Of a stretch of DNA of 6,817 bases, positions 1 to 6,817 are shown piece by piece. Below the pieces are notes generated by a model. The model did not search any database, was not told where the DNA came from, and worked only from the letters and a program-made list of their open reading frames with translations. The number at the start of each line of letters is the position of its first letter. Within the stretch, counting starts at the first letter, position 1. The stretch covers positions 1-6,817 of the forward strand of contig VSPW01000105.1 in assembly GCA_009775535.1 (NCBI GenBank). Reading direction: 5' to 3'. The DNA is from Muribaculaceae bacterium. GTDB taxonomy: Bacteria > Bacteroidota > Bacteroidia > Bacteroidales > Muribaculaceae. The position numbers and the translations under genes were made by a program.

Positions 1-2348
1 CCTATCGGCTGCTTTCTATATATATTCCAATTGATGTGCGTAACAACCTTATCATTAAAGGCAGAACTGTTGAGACTTACTGTCATTGGACCTTTCTTTG
101 TGCCAATCCTTGATTGTAGCCACATGGACGCGTAACCTTTCCATCCATCAACATCTATCTTTATTTCCGTACTATCCACCAAATTATTTCCGGCCATCAA
201 ATACGGAGCATTTACATCAAGAAATATATTTTTTGACACATCATCCACCACAGCATTGATACTCACAGTATCAATAATCGAAACAGGCAATTTAAAAAAA
301 CTGCATATCTGTTCACATGGATCAATCTTTAAATCCAGGCTAAAATTATTTAAATACTCTTGTGCCCCACAGCTATAATCTGACGCAATATATTTTGGGA
401 ATACAGATGATAGTATATCTTTTATCGTTGGCAACAATTCTGAGAACCTATATTTCTCATGTTTTTCTTCCTTTGAATAAGGGATATGCCCGCTTTCATC
501 ACGACCACGTATTTCACCATTTATAAAATCAGACTTAAGCTCTATGTATTTAGGGGAATCTGTACTATAAGCCCCTAAATGCAGTTTATTGATTTTCAAA
601 CTATCATCACCATTTGTATATAGTATATCCCCAATTTCAACAACACCATCAGCATTCTCTATATTACGCCCAAGAAATGCTGCATTAACTTTTGCAGACA
701 GTTCATAACCAGGATAATTATACCACAGCCCGAGCATATCCGGACGAAACCTGCAAATATCACCATCCAAGTGAAACTCCGTAACTTTCGGGTCAAGATT
801 GGCAAACCCCTCAGCTTTAAAAAACAAATTAGGATCATCAATATATGCCATGATATTTATAATATCCTTGTCCTTCCCTACTACTAAAGATATATCATGA
901 TATATATAATCTTTATACATCAATGACTCCAAATCCACCTCCAGATTTCCATTCACCCCCCATGTAGACAATATCAGATTCAAATCAATTTCCCCAGCCA
1001 CATATCCCATTGGAATAGACGTCGATATTTTAGACACATTGATTCCAGGCGTGGACACCTGCCCTTTAAGCCTTGTTGGCGACTTTATAGAACTACGGCT
1101 TGAATGCAAATTAATATCGACAGCCCCAACCGTCCCAGAGGATAACTTTCCACAAAGCAATGCATCGCCAATACTTCCCGACAAATTGCCATCAAATGAA
1201 ACATCACCACATTGTGCAATCCATTTTGATATTTTTCGGCCTGTAGGGAAATTAGAACGTATATATCTGGCAATCCCATTACCTTCAGCATGTAAATTGA
1301 TCGACGGCACATCTACATACAAGCTATCTTTATTGACATAATTAAACACTGTCCCATGCATGCCAAACAACAATCCTTCTTGTGCCTGACTGATATTTAT
1401 ACTCTTAAATTCAACCTTATCCCTGTCTACTGTAGCATCAAGCGACAAGGCAATCGGCATTGATGCAGAAGAGAGTGCAGGCAACAGAGGCGAAAGGTCT
1501 GATGGAGTAATATAGCTGCCATCCTTTATTATCAGCTGGACCGGTTCTGTAACATCTATCAATGGCAAATGCAATAACGCGTCTTTTACAAATCCAAGAT
1601 AGCCAAACTCTATATAAGAACCGGGCATTTCCAGTCCAAAACGCGACAAAGAGACTGTATTTGAAGAAACCTTAAAATCGGCATACATATCCTTTATTTC
1701 CAAACCAGAACACTCTATAGCCCTTAATGAAACCAACTGTATGTGGATATCATCATTACTTATCCTTGGCAAATTTATAATGGCATTGAATTGTTCTATT
1801 TTTATATGGTTTATATCAAACATACCATCTTTAGCATCAGGCTCATTTTTAACATCATATGCCACTGAAGCATCCCCAATTACAACCGTATTCACCTTAA
1901 AATCAAAACGTGACGGTGTCTTTTTACTATCCTTCGGCCTTAACCGTGAAATTATCCCTTGTATATTTGTCGGGCCATTGATATCCGATCGATAAAAATG
2001 GGCATCAAGCCTGTCAACCTCAACATAGTCCACAACTATCCGTCTATCCAGCACCAGCCTTCGGACATCTATCCCAGCTGATATGAGCCCAATCGAAAAA
2101 GCCTTTTTCCCATTGTCATCAGCTATAGACACATCTTTTATCCACACTTTATCAAACGGAGCAATATATACCTTCCCGATATTGACATCCACCCCGAGTA
2201 ATCCCGATAGTTCACGTTGAGCAACACCACACAAATAATCCTGTACCCATGGCAACGACAATAAGACATAAAGCATCACCGCCAATGTTGGAGGCAAAGC
2301 GATAAATGTAGCCAAAACAGCCCTAATTATATTATACGTGGTGCGCAT
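1..2348 (-). CDS. tamB: TamB/AsmA-like envelope protein, N-terminal part (3' end beyond the window)
   Basis: The minus strand reads open from an ATG at 2348 to the left edge, 782 codons with no stop, so the C-terminus is missing. Residues about 7-32 form one hydrophobic segment after a short basic start (MRTTYNIIR), which fits a signal anchor in the inner membrane. Next come SLPWVQDYL (31-39) and a stretch of the form 'ELSGLLGVDVNIGKV...FDKVWIKDVSIADDNGK' (about 46-81). This is the usual opening of TamB/AsmA-type proteins. The rest is repetitive, beta-rich sequence with alternating polar and hydrophobic residues and no catalytic motif, as expected for the long lipid-binding groove of this superfamily. 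Family knowledge: TamB works with an outer-membrane BamA-like partner (TamA, or TamL in Bacteroidota) in envelope assembly or phospholipid transport, and Bacteroidota members are around 1500 residues. The start is firm: the next in-frame triplet of note upstream is a stop (TAA at 2372-2370), with no ATG, GTG or TTG between. At least eight cysteines are present, including C40, which is notable for an envelope protein. The defining C-terminal TamB domain is not visible, so another AsmA-like protein remains possible. Confidence 0.75.
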   Translation of the reverse strand, partial: MRTTYNIIRAVLATFIALPPTLAVMLYVLLSLPWVQDYLCGVAQRELSGLLGVDVNIGKVYIAPFDKVWIKDVSIADDNGKKAFSIGLISAGIDVRRLVLDRRIVVDYVEVDRLDAHFYRSDINGPTNIQGIISRLRPKDSKKTPSRFDFKVNTVVIGDASVAYDVKNEPDAKDGMFDINHIKIEQFNAIINLPRISNDDIHIQLVSLRAIECSGLEIKDMYADFKVSSNTVSLSRFGLEMPGSYIEFGYLGFVKDALLHLPLIDVTEPVQLIIKDGSYITPSDLSPLLPALSSASMPIALSLDATVDRDKVEFKSINISQAQEGLLFGMHGTVFNYVNKDSLYVDVPSINLHAEGNGIARYIRSNFPTGRKISKWIAQCGDVSFDGNLSGSIGDALLCGKLSSGTVGAVDINLHSSRSSIKSPTRLKGQVSTPGINVSKISTSIPMGYVAGEIDLNLILSTWGVNGNLEVDLESLMYKDYIYHDISLVVGKDKDIINIMAYIDDPNLFFKAEGFANLDPKVTEFHLDGDICRFRPDMLGLWYNYPGYELSAKVNAAFLGRNIENADGVVEIGDILYTNGDDSLKINKLHLGAYSTDSPKYIELKSDFINGEIRGRDESGHIPYSKEEKHEKYRFSELLPTIKDILSSVFPKYIASDYSCGAQEYLNNFSLDLKIDPCEQICSFFKLPVSIIDTVSINAVVDDVSKNIFLDVNAPYLMAGNNLVDSTEIKIDVDGWKGYASMWLQSRIGTKKGPMTVSLNSSAFNDKVVTHINWNIYRKQPI

Positions 2349-2395
2349 CTTGTGTTTTATCGCGCGAAGTTACGGATTATCTTCAAAAAAATCGC

Positions 2396-2403
2396 TAAAT
2401 TTG
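2396..2403 (+). promoter_or_regulatory. Candidate Bacteroidota -7 promoter element for purL
   Basis: TAAATTTG is an exact match to the Bacteroidota -7 consensus TAnnTTTG. It would place the transcription start near 2407-2410, giving a leader of about 70 bases before the purL ATG at 2479. No good -33 TTTG lies 19-21 bases upstream, where the sequence is about TTACGG, so the call rests on the -7 element and its position alone. Confidence 0.5.
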
Positions 2404-2421
2404 CACCGTATTTTATAAGTA

Positions 2422-2429
2422 CAACATTA
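2422..2429 (-). promoter_or_regulatory. Candidate -7 element for the TamB-like gene
   Basis: On the minus strand this reads TAATGTTG, one mismatch from TAnnTTTG. TTTT, one mismatch from TTTG, lies 19 bases upstream at the expected -33 position. The predicted start would be near 2415-2418, with a leader of about 70 bases. A rival is TAACTTCG at 2372-2365 (minus), also one mismatch, but it would leave only about a 10-base leader and lacks a -33 element. Weak evidence. Confidence 0.25.
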
Positions 2430-2478
2430 CAATAAAAACCATACGCTTAAAATCAATAATCCAATCTATATTTTCCAG

Positions 2479-5400
2479 ATGGTTGCCTACTTTAAAAAAG
2501 GGTCTTCGGTAGTCTATGCCGTACAGACCGACCACAAATTCACACAGGAAGAAACCGAGAAACTCATATGGCTTCTCGATGGTGCGACACCACTGAAATC
2601 GACTTCGGTAAAAGGGTGCTTTATAGGGCCACGCCGGGAAATGATTACTCCATGGAGCACCAATGCAGTGGAGATTACCCAAAATATGGGCATGACAGAC
2701 ATTAGCCGAATCGAACAGTTCTTTGCGATTCCACGTGGCACAGAGCCTTCGTTCGATAAAATGTTACAACGTATATACGATGGCCTTGACTCACGGACAC
2801 TTACTGTAGACCGCAAACCAGATGATATTGTATATATAAAGGACATCTCGGAATATAACATAAGCGAAGGTCTCGCTCTAAGCTCACAGGAAGAAGACTA
2901 CCTCCGGCAATTGAGCGAAAAATTAGGACGACCATTGACCGACAGCGAAGTATTCGGATTCTCACAAGTAAACTCCGAGCACTGCCGTCATAAAATATTC
3001 AACGGGACTTTCATAATCGATGGCAAGGAAAAGCCATCGTCACTCTTCAAATTAATAAAGAAAACCTCCCAGACAAATCCCAACGGGCTGGTATCAGCAT
3101 ATAAAGACAATGTCGCATTTGTAGAAGGGCCAAAAGTGGAACAGTTCTATCCAGTAAATCCAGAACGTCCCGACTTCTTCACAGAAAAGACCATTGACAC
3201 TGTCATATCATTAAAGGCTGAGACACACAATTTCCCTACTACTGTCGAGCCATTCAATGGAGCAGCAACGGGCACAGGCGGAGAAATACGAGACCGTCTC
3301 GGCGGCGGACGTGCCAGCTTGCCTATAGCCGGTACAGCAGTATATATGACATCGTATCCCCGTCTTGACGGAGCAAAGCCATGGGAACTCATGATGAACC
3401 CACGCGCATGGCTATACCAGACACCCAGCGAGATATTGATAAAAGCATCAAATGGTGCTTCTGACTTCGGCAACAAATTTGGACAGCCTCTGATTTGTGG
3501 ATCTCTCCTTACTTTTGAACATGATGAAAATGGCCGCACATATGCATATGACAAAGTGATAATGCTTGCAGGTGGCGTTGGATTTGCAACCAAGAAAGAC
3601 GCAATAAAGGGTGACCCTGTCTCTGGAGAGAAAGTCGTTGTGATGGGTGGCGACAACTACCGCATAGGCATGGGTGGTGGCGCTGTTTCATCTGTTAATA
3701 CTGGACAATACGCCAATGCCATTGAGCTCAATGCCGTACAGCGCGCCAATCCGGAAATGCAGAAACGTGTTTCAAACGTAATACGCGCCCTTGCTGAAAG
3801 CGATAACAATCCTATCGTTTCAATACACGATCACGGTGCTGGCGGTCATCTGAATGCCCTTTCTGAACTTGTAGAGGCTACCGGCGGTAAAATCCAAATT
3901 GACGCTTTACCTGTTGGAGACAAAACATTGTCTGCAAAAGAAATCGTAGGGAATGAAAGCCAGGAACGTATGGGCATGGTAATAAAAGCGGAAGATATAC
4001 CTTATGTTGAAACCATTGCACAACGTGAACGTGCCCCACTATATATCGTTGGAGAAACTACAAACGACAACCGTTTCGTATTTGAACAAAAAGATGGTGT
4101 AAAGCCTATTGACCTGGCAATGGCAGACATGTTCGGAAATTCACCTAAAACAGTAATGACCGACACGACAGTCAACCATACATACATTGATTGTGAATAC
4201 GATATCACCCATCTTGACGATTACCTTAAGAATGTGCTGACCCTAGAAGCCGTAGCCTGCAAAGACTGGCTTACAAATAAAGTTGACCGTTCGGTAACCG
4301 GAAAGATTGCCCGCCAACAATGCCAAGGTGAAATACAGCTTCCATTAAGCGACTGTGGCGTTGTTGCCCTAGACTATCATGGCCGCCACGGTATCGCCAC
4401 CTCTATCGGACACGCACCACAGGCCGCCTTGATTGACCCAGCCAAGGGTTCTGTATTGTCTGTGGCAGAAGCGCTAACAAATATAGCGGGTGCAAACCTG
4501 GCCGAAGGACTAAAAAGCATATCCTTAAGCGCAAACTGGATGTGGCCATGCAATAATCCTGGAGAGGATGCTGCACTATACCGGGCAGTAGAAGCCTGCA
4601 GCGAGTTCGCATGTGGACTTGGAATTAATATTCCAACAGGAAAGGATAGCCTATCAATGACCCAAAAATACGGGGACAAAAAAGTATACTCCCCAGGTAC
4701 TGTAATAATATCTGCAGCAGGACATGTATCGGATATACGAAAAACAGTGTCACCTGTAGTACATAACAAATACCGTTCTACATTATATTATATTGACTTC
4801 TCTTCCGACTCTCTTAAGTTAGGAGGATCTGCTTTGGCCCAATCAATGGGTAAAATCGGCAATGATGCCCCAACTGTCGTTGATACACAAAAATTTGCCG
4901 TAACCTTCAATGCAATACAATCCTTAGTCAAAAACCGCCGCATCCTTGCCGCACATGATGTCTCTGCCGGAGGCCTCATAACCACCCTGCTGGAAATGAC
5001 ATTCGCCAATACCAAGGGGGGGCTTGACATACACACAAAAGGATTTGCTATGTACGGCGAACATGATCTAGTCAAAATCCTGTTCGCAGAAAACCCAGCT
5101 ATGGTAATACAGGTGGATGACACTAAAAAAGCTATTGTCGAATCTACTCTTGATGATGCTGGCATTAAGTATTTCCCTATTGGTATGCCTTCCAAGGAGC
5201 GTACAATAATGATAGAGCACGAAGGCACAGACCATCTGATTGGCATAGATTTCCTACGTGATGTATGGTTCCATACATCATATGAACTTGACCGGCTTCA
5301 AAGCGGTGACAAATGTGCATCACTACGTTTTGAGAACTACAAACGCCAACCTATACGCTATATATTCCCGTCATCGCATAACGCAACACTTGCCGGACGC

Positions 5401-6186
5401 GGATTGTCCGAATCACGCAAATCACGCAGTGGTATACGTGCTGCCATAATCCGTGAAAAAGGTGTGAACGGAGACCGAGAAATGGCATATACCCTACATC
5501 TGGCAGGATTTGATGTAAAAGATGTGCACATGACAGACCTAATGAGCGGACGGGAAACGCTTGAAGACATAAATATGATTGTATTCTGTGGTGGCTTCTC
5601 AAACAGCGATGTGCTTGGCTCTGCAAAAGGATGGGCCAGCGGTTTCCTTTGGAACGAAAATGCACGCCGCGCGCTTGAAAAATACTATAGCAGACCAGAT
5701 ACCCTTTCGTTAGGCATATGTAACGGTTGCCAGCTGATGATTGAGCTCAACCTCATCAATCCTGAACACAGCAAGCGTACACACATGGAACATAACATCT
5801 CACATAAATTTGAGTCTCAATTCCTGACTGTATCCTTTGCCCAAAACAACTCCGTAATGTTCGGCGATTTCAGTGGAAGCCGCCTAGGTGTATGGGTTGC
5901 CCACGGAGAAGGACGCTTCAATCTTCCGGAAGCTCTGGATAAATATAATGTAGTTGCCCGATACAGCTACCGCACATATCCAGGATGCCCCAACGGTTCA
6001 CGTTCAGCTGTAGCCGCTATAGCCTCCGCCGATGGTCGCCATGTGGCAATGATGCCCCACCCTGAAAGAGCAATATTCCCGTGGCAATGCGGATATTACC
6101 CATACTCACACCGCAATGACGAGGCAACACCATGGATTGATGCTTTTGTCAATGCCCGCCGTTGGATTGAAGATAAAACAAAATAA
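2479..6186 (+). CDS. purL: Phosphoribosylformylglycinamidine synthase, single-chain (FGAM synthase)
   Basis: Complete cytoplasmic enzyme of 1235 residues for the fourth step of de novo purine synthesis: FGAR + glutamine + ATP gives FGAM + glutamate + ADP + Pi. Domains in order: a PurS-like N-terminal domain with GPRREMITPWSTNAVEI (50-66); a linker domain (about 140-200) with NSEHCRH (165-171); a first synthase half with ETHNFPT (248-254), GAATGTGGEIRD (261-272) and HDHGAGGH (450-457); a second half with PTGKDSLSM (719-727) and AHDVSAGGL (825-833); and a class I glutamine amidotransferase domain from about 986. The glutaminase triad is intact: nucleophile C1081 in GICNGCQ, then H1194 and E1196 in MMPHPER. 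CGGFSNSDVLG (1037-1047) is the usual motif near the oxyanion site. Length matches the Bacteroidales enzyme and the large proteobacterial PurL, unlike the split PurS/PurQ/PurL of Firmicutes. The ATG fits the conserved N-terminus (MVAYFKKG...) and has no Shine-Dalgarno, as is normal here. proS follows after 38 bases. No frameshift is visible, although a seven-G run lies at codons 846-848. Confidence 0.98.
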   Translation: MVAYFKKGSSVVYAVQTDHKFTQEETEKLIWLLDGATPLKSTSVKGCFIGPRREMITPWSTNAVEITQNMGMTDISRIEQFFAIPRGTEPSFDKMLQRIYDGLDSRTLTVDRKPDDIVYIKDISEYNISEGLALSSQEEDYLRQLSEKLGRPLTDSEVFGFSQVNSEHCRHKIFNGTFIIDGKEKPSSLFKLIKKTSQTNPNGLVSAYKDNVAFVEGPKVEQFYPVNPERPDFFTEKTIDTVISLKAETHNFPTTVEPFNGAATGTGGEIRDRLGGGRASLPIAGTAVYMTSYPRLDGAKPWELMMNPRAWLYQTPSEILIKASNGASDFGNKFGQPLICGSLLTFEHDENGRTYAYDKVIMLAGGVGFATKKDAIKGDPVSGEKVVVMGGDNYRIGMGGGAVSSVNTGQYANAIELNAVQRANPEMQKRVSNVIRALAESDNNPIVSIHDHGAGGHLNALSELVEATGGKIQIDALPVGDKTLSAKEIVGNESQERMGMVIKAEDIPYVETIAQRERAPLYIVGETTNDNRFVFEQKDGVKPIDLAMADMFGNSPKTVMTDTTVNHTYIDCEYDITHLDDYLKNVLTLEAVACKDWLTNKVDRSVTGKIARQQCQGEIQLPLSDCGVVALDYHGRHGIATSIGHAPQAALIDPAKGSVLSVAEALTNIAGANLAEGLKSISLSANWMWPCNNPGEDAALYRAVEACSEFACGLGINIPTGKDSLSMTQKYGDKKVYSPGTVIISAAGHVSDIRKTVSPVVHNKYRSTLYYIDFSSDSLKLGGSALAQSMGKIGNDAPTVVDTQKFAVTFNAIQSLVKNRRILAAHDVSAGGLITTLLEMTFANTKGGLDIHTKGFAMYGEHDLVKILFAENPAMVIQVDDTKKAIVESTLDDAGIKYFPIGMPSKERTIMIEHEGTDHLIGIDFLRDVWFHTSYELDRLQSGDKCASLRFENYKRQPIRYIFPSSHNATLAGRGLSESRKSRSGIRAAIIREKGVNGDREMAYTLHLAGFDVKDVHMTDLMSGRETLEDINMIVFCGGFSNSDVLGSAKGWASGFLWNENARRALEKYYSRPDTLSLGICNGCQLMIELNLINPEHSKRTHMEHNISHKFESQFLTVSFAQNNSVMFGDFSGSRLGVWVAHGEGRFNLPEALDKYNVVARYSYRTYPGCPNGSRSAVAAIASADGRHVAMMPHPERAIFPWQCGYYPYSHRNDEATPWIDAFVNARRWIEDKTK

Positions 6187-6224
6187 TAGACCAAACTGGA
6201 AAATAAAAGAAAACGACATCATAC
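6187..6224 (+). other. Short purL-proS spacer without a terminator
   Basis: Thirty-eight A-rich bases separate the purL stop from the proS ATG. There is no inverted repeat followed by a T run, so transcription probably continues from purL into proS. A purine-rich stretch (AAATAAAAGAAAAC, about 6201-6214) may serve as an AU-rich ribosome landing site. It is not a proper Shine-Dalgarno. Confidence 0.6.
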
Positions 6225-6817
6225 ATGGCTAAAGAATTGAAAGACCTTACCAAGCGTAAGGATAATTACTCACAGTGGTATAATGACCTTATAATAAAAG
6301 CCGACCTGGCCGAACAGTCACCTGTACGAGGATGTATGGTCATCAAACCGTATGGATATGCCATATGGGAAAAAATGCAGCAGCAACTTGACCGTATGTT
6401 CAAAGAGACAGGCCATCAAAATGCCTATTTCCCGCTCCTAATCCCAAAATCATTCCTTTGCCGTGAAGCAGAACATGTAGAAGGTTTTGCCAAGGAATGT
6501 GCCGTAGTCACACACTACAGGCTGAAAAACGATCCGGATGGAAACGGTGTCGTTGTTGATCCTGACGCAAAATTGGAAGAGGAGCTTATCATACGGCCGA
6601 CCTCAGAAACAATAATTTGGAACACATACCGCAACTGGATAAATTCATACCGCGATCTGACAATACTATGTAACCAATGGGCAAATGTCATGCGTTGGGA
6701 AATGCGTACCCGTATGTTCCTACGTACAGCTGAGTTCCTGTGGCAAGAAGGACATACAGCACATGCAACATCGGAAGAGGCATTGGAAGAAGCTACAAAA
6801 ATGCTTAATGTATATAG
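6225..6817 (+). CDS. proS: Prolyl-tRNA synthetase, archaeal/eukaryote-like type, N-terminal part (3' end beyond the window)
   Basis: Cytoplasmic class II aminoacyl-tRNA synthetase that attaches proline to tRNA-Pro using ATP. The window holds 197 complete codons; the family is about 490-500 residues, so roughly 60% is missing, including motif 3, the anticodon-binding domain and any C-terminal zinc-binding-like domain. The protein opens MAKELKDLTKRKDNYSQWYN. Motif 1 lies at about 36-73 (GCMVIKPYGYAIWEKM... to YFPLLIP). RPTSET (124-129) is the active-site TSE loop. Motif 2 is RWEMRTR...FLRTAEFLWQEGHTAH (157-180), with the EGHTAH signature of ProRS. The path from motif 1 to the TSE loop is short, and the region just after motif 2 continues in the archaeal/eukaryote-like pattern, so this is ProS type 3, common in Bacteroidota, and not the E. 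coli type with a large editing insertion between motifs 2 and 3. The ATG is the natural start, 38 bases after purL with no Shine-Dalgarno. It is probably co-transcribed with purL. Confidence 0.95.
   Translation, partial: MAKELKDLTKRKDNYSQWYNDLIIKADLAEQSPVRGCMVIKPYGYAIWEKMQQQLDRMFKETGHQNAYFPLLIPKSFLCREAEHVEGFAKECAVVTHYRLKNDPDGNGVVVDPDAKLEEELIIRPTSETIIWNTYRNWINSYRDLTILCNQWANVMRWEMRTRMFLRTAEFLWQEGHTAHATSEEALEEATKMLNVY

Larger units (their letters stand above)
2349..2478. promoter_or_regulatory. Divergent intergenic region between the TamB-like gene and purL
   Basis: These 130 AT-rich bases separate two genes transcribed away from each other, so they should hold promoters for both. Neither start codon has a Shine-Dalgarno sequence: purL is preceded by an AT-rich stretch ending TTTTCCAG, and the TamB-like gene by AAAACACAAG. 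This is normal in Bacteroidota, where AU-rich leaders replace the Shine-Dalgarno. I see no strong hairpin, riboswitch-like fold or clear operator palindrome. Confidence 0.7.

Noticed and set aside
890..905. A perfect 16-base palindrome, ATATATCATGATATAT
   Set aside because: It lies within the TamB-like coding sequence, simply encodes Tyr-His-Asp-Ile, and is nearly all A and T, so chance and composition explain it. No second copy was seen near a promoter.
1039..1341. A 100-codon plus-strand reading frame, plus other frames of 60-84 codons at 659-841, 1085-1312 and 1741-1995
   Set aside because: They lie wholly inside the minus-strand TamB-like gene, in other frames, and have no recognisable protein features. 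The TamB-like frame is continuous and explains the region.
3147..3656. A 169-codon minus-strand frame and several others (4377-4769, 4788-5246, 5351-5665) opposite purL
   Set aside because: They are antisense to a strongly conserved enzyme whose motifs cover the region. Their sequences are the reverse-complement shadows of purL codons.
6187..6224. Possible separate proS promoter or T-box-like leader
   Set aside because: The gap is only 38 bases, with no TAnnTTTG element and no room for a T-box or other structured leader.
6693..6764. ProRS motif 2 reads RTRMFLRTAEF in place of the more common form with TRPFLRTREF
   Set aside because: From memory, Bacteroidota prolyl-tRNA synthetases share this variant, so I treat it as normal for the lineage. 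The class II motif 2 arginine and the EGHTAH signature are present.

Overview
The window looks like ordinary chromosomal housekeeping DNA from a member of the Bacteroidota, most likely order Bacteroidales. Three things point there. The PurL protein is the long single-chain type, with N-terminal and linker motifs I associate with Bacteroides-type PurL. The prolyl-tRNA synthetase is the archaeal/eukaryote-like type that Bacteroidales use. The gene starts lack Shine-Dalgarno sequences, and a Bacteroidota-type -7 element (TAnnTTTG) lies upstream of purL. A family-level guess such as Muribaculaceae or Bacteroidaceae would be speculation.

Layout. Positions 1-2348 (minus strand) hold the first 782 codons of a very large envelope protein with an N-terminal membrane anchor, best read as a TamB/AsmA-like protein. 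It runs off the left edge with no stop. Positions 2349-2478 are a 130-base AT-rich divergent intergenic region with candidate promoters for both directions. Positions 2479-6186 (plus) hold a complete purL, 1235 residues. A 38-base gap without a terminator follows. Positions 6225-6817 (plus) hold the first 197 codons of proS, which runs off the right edge.

How the genes relate. purL (de novo purine synthesis) and proS (charging of tRNA-Pro) are probably co-transcribed, because the gap is short and contains no hairpin. Both are growth-linked housekeeping genes. The divergent TamB-like gene belongs to outer-membrane biogenesis or lipid transport and shares only the promoter region with them.

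I found no mobile element, CRISPR array, RNA gene, toxin-antitoxin pair, phage gene or new defence-like system. The remaining observations are modest: promoter architecture, a strand-wide base skew, the purL-proS pairing, and a seven-G tract inside purL.
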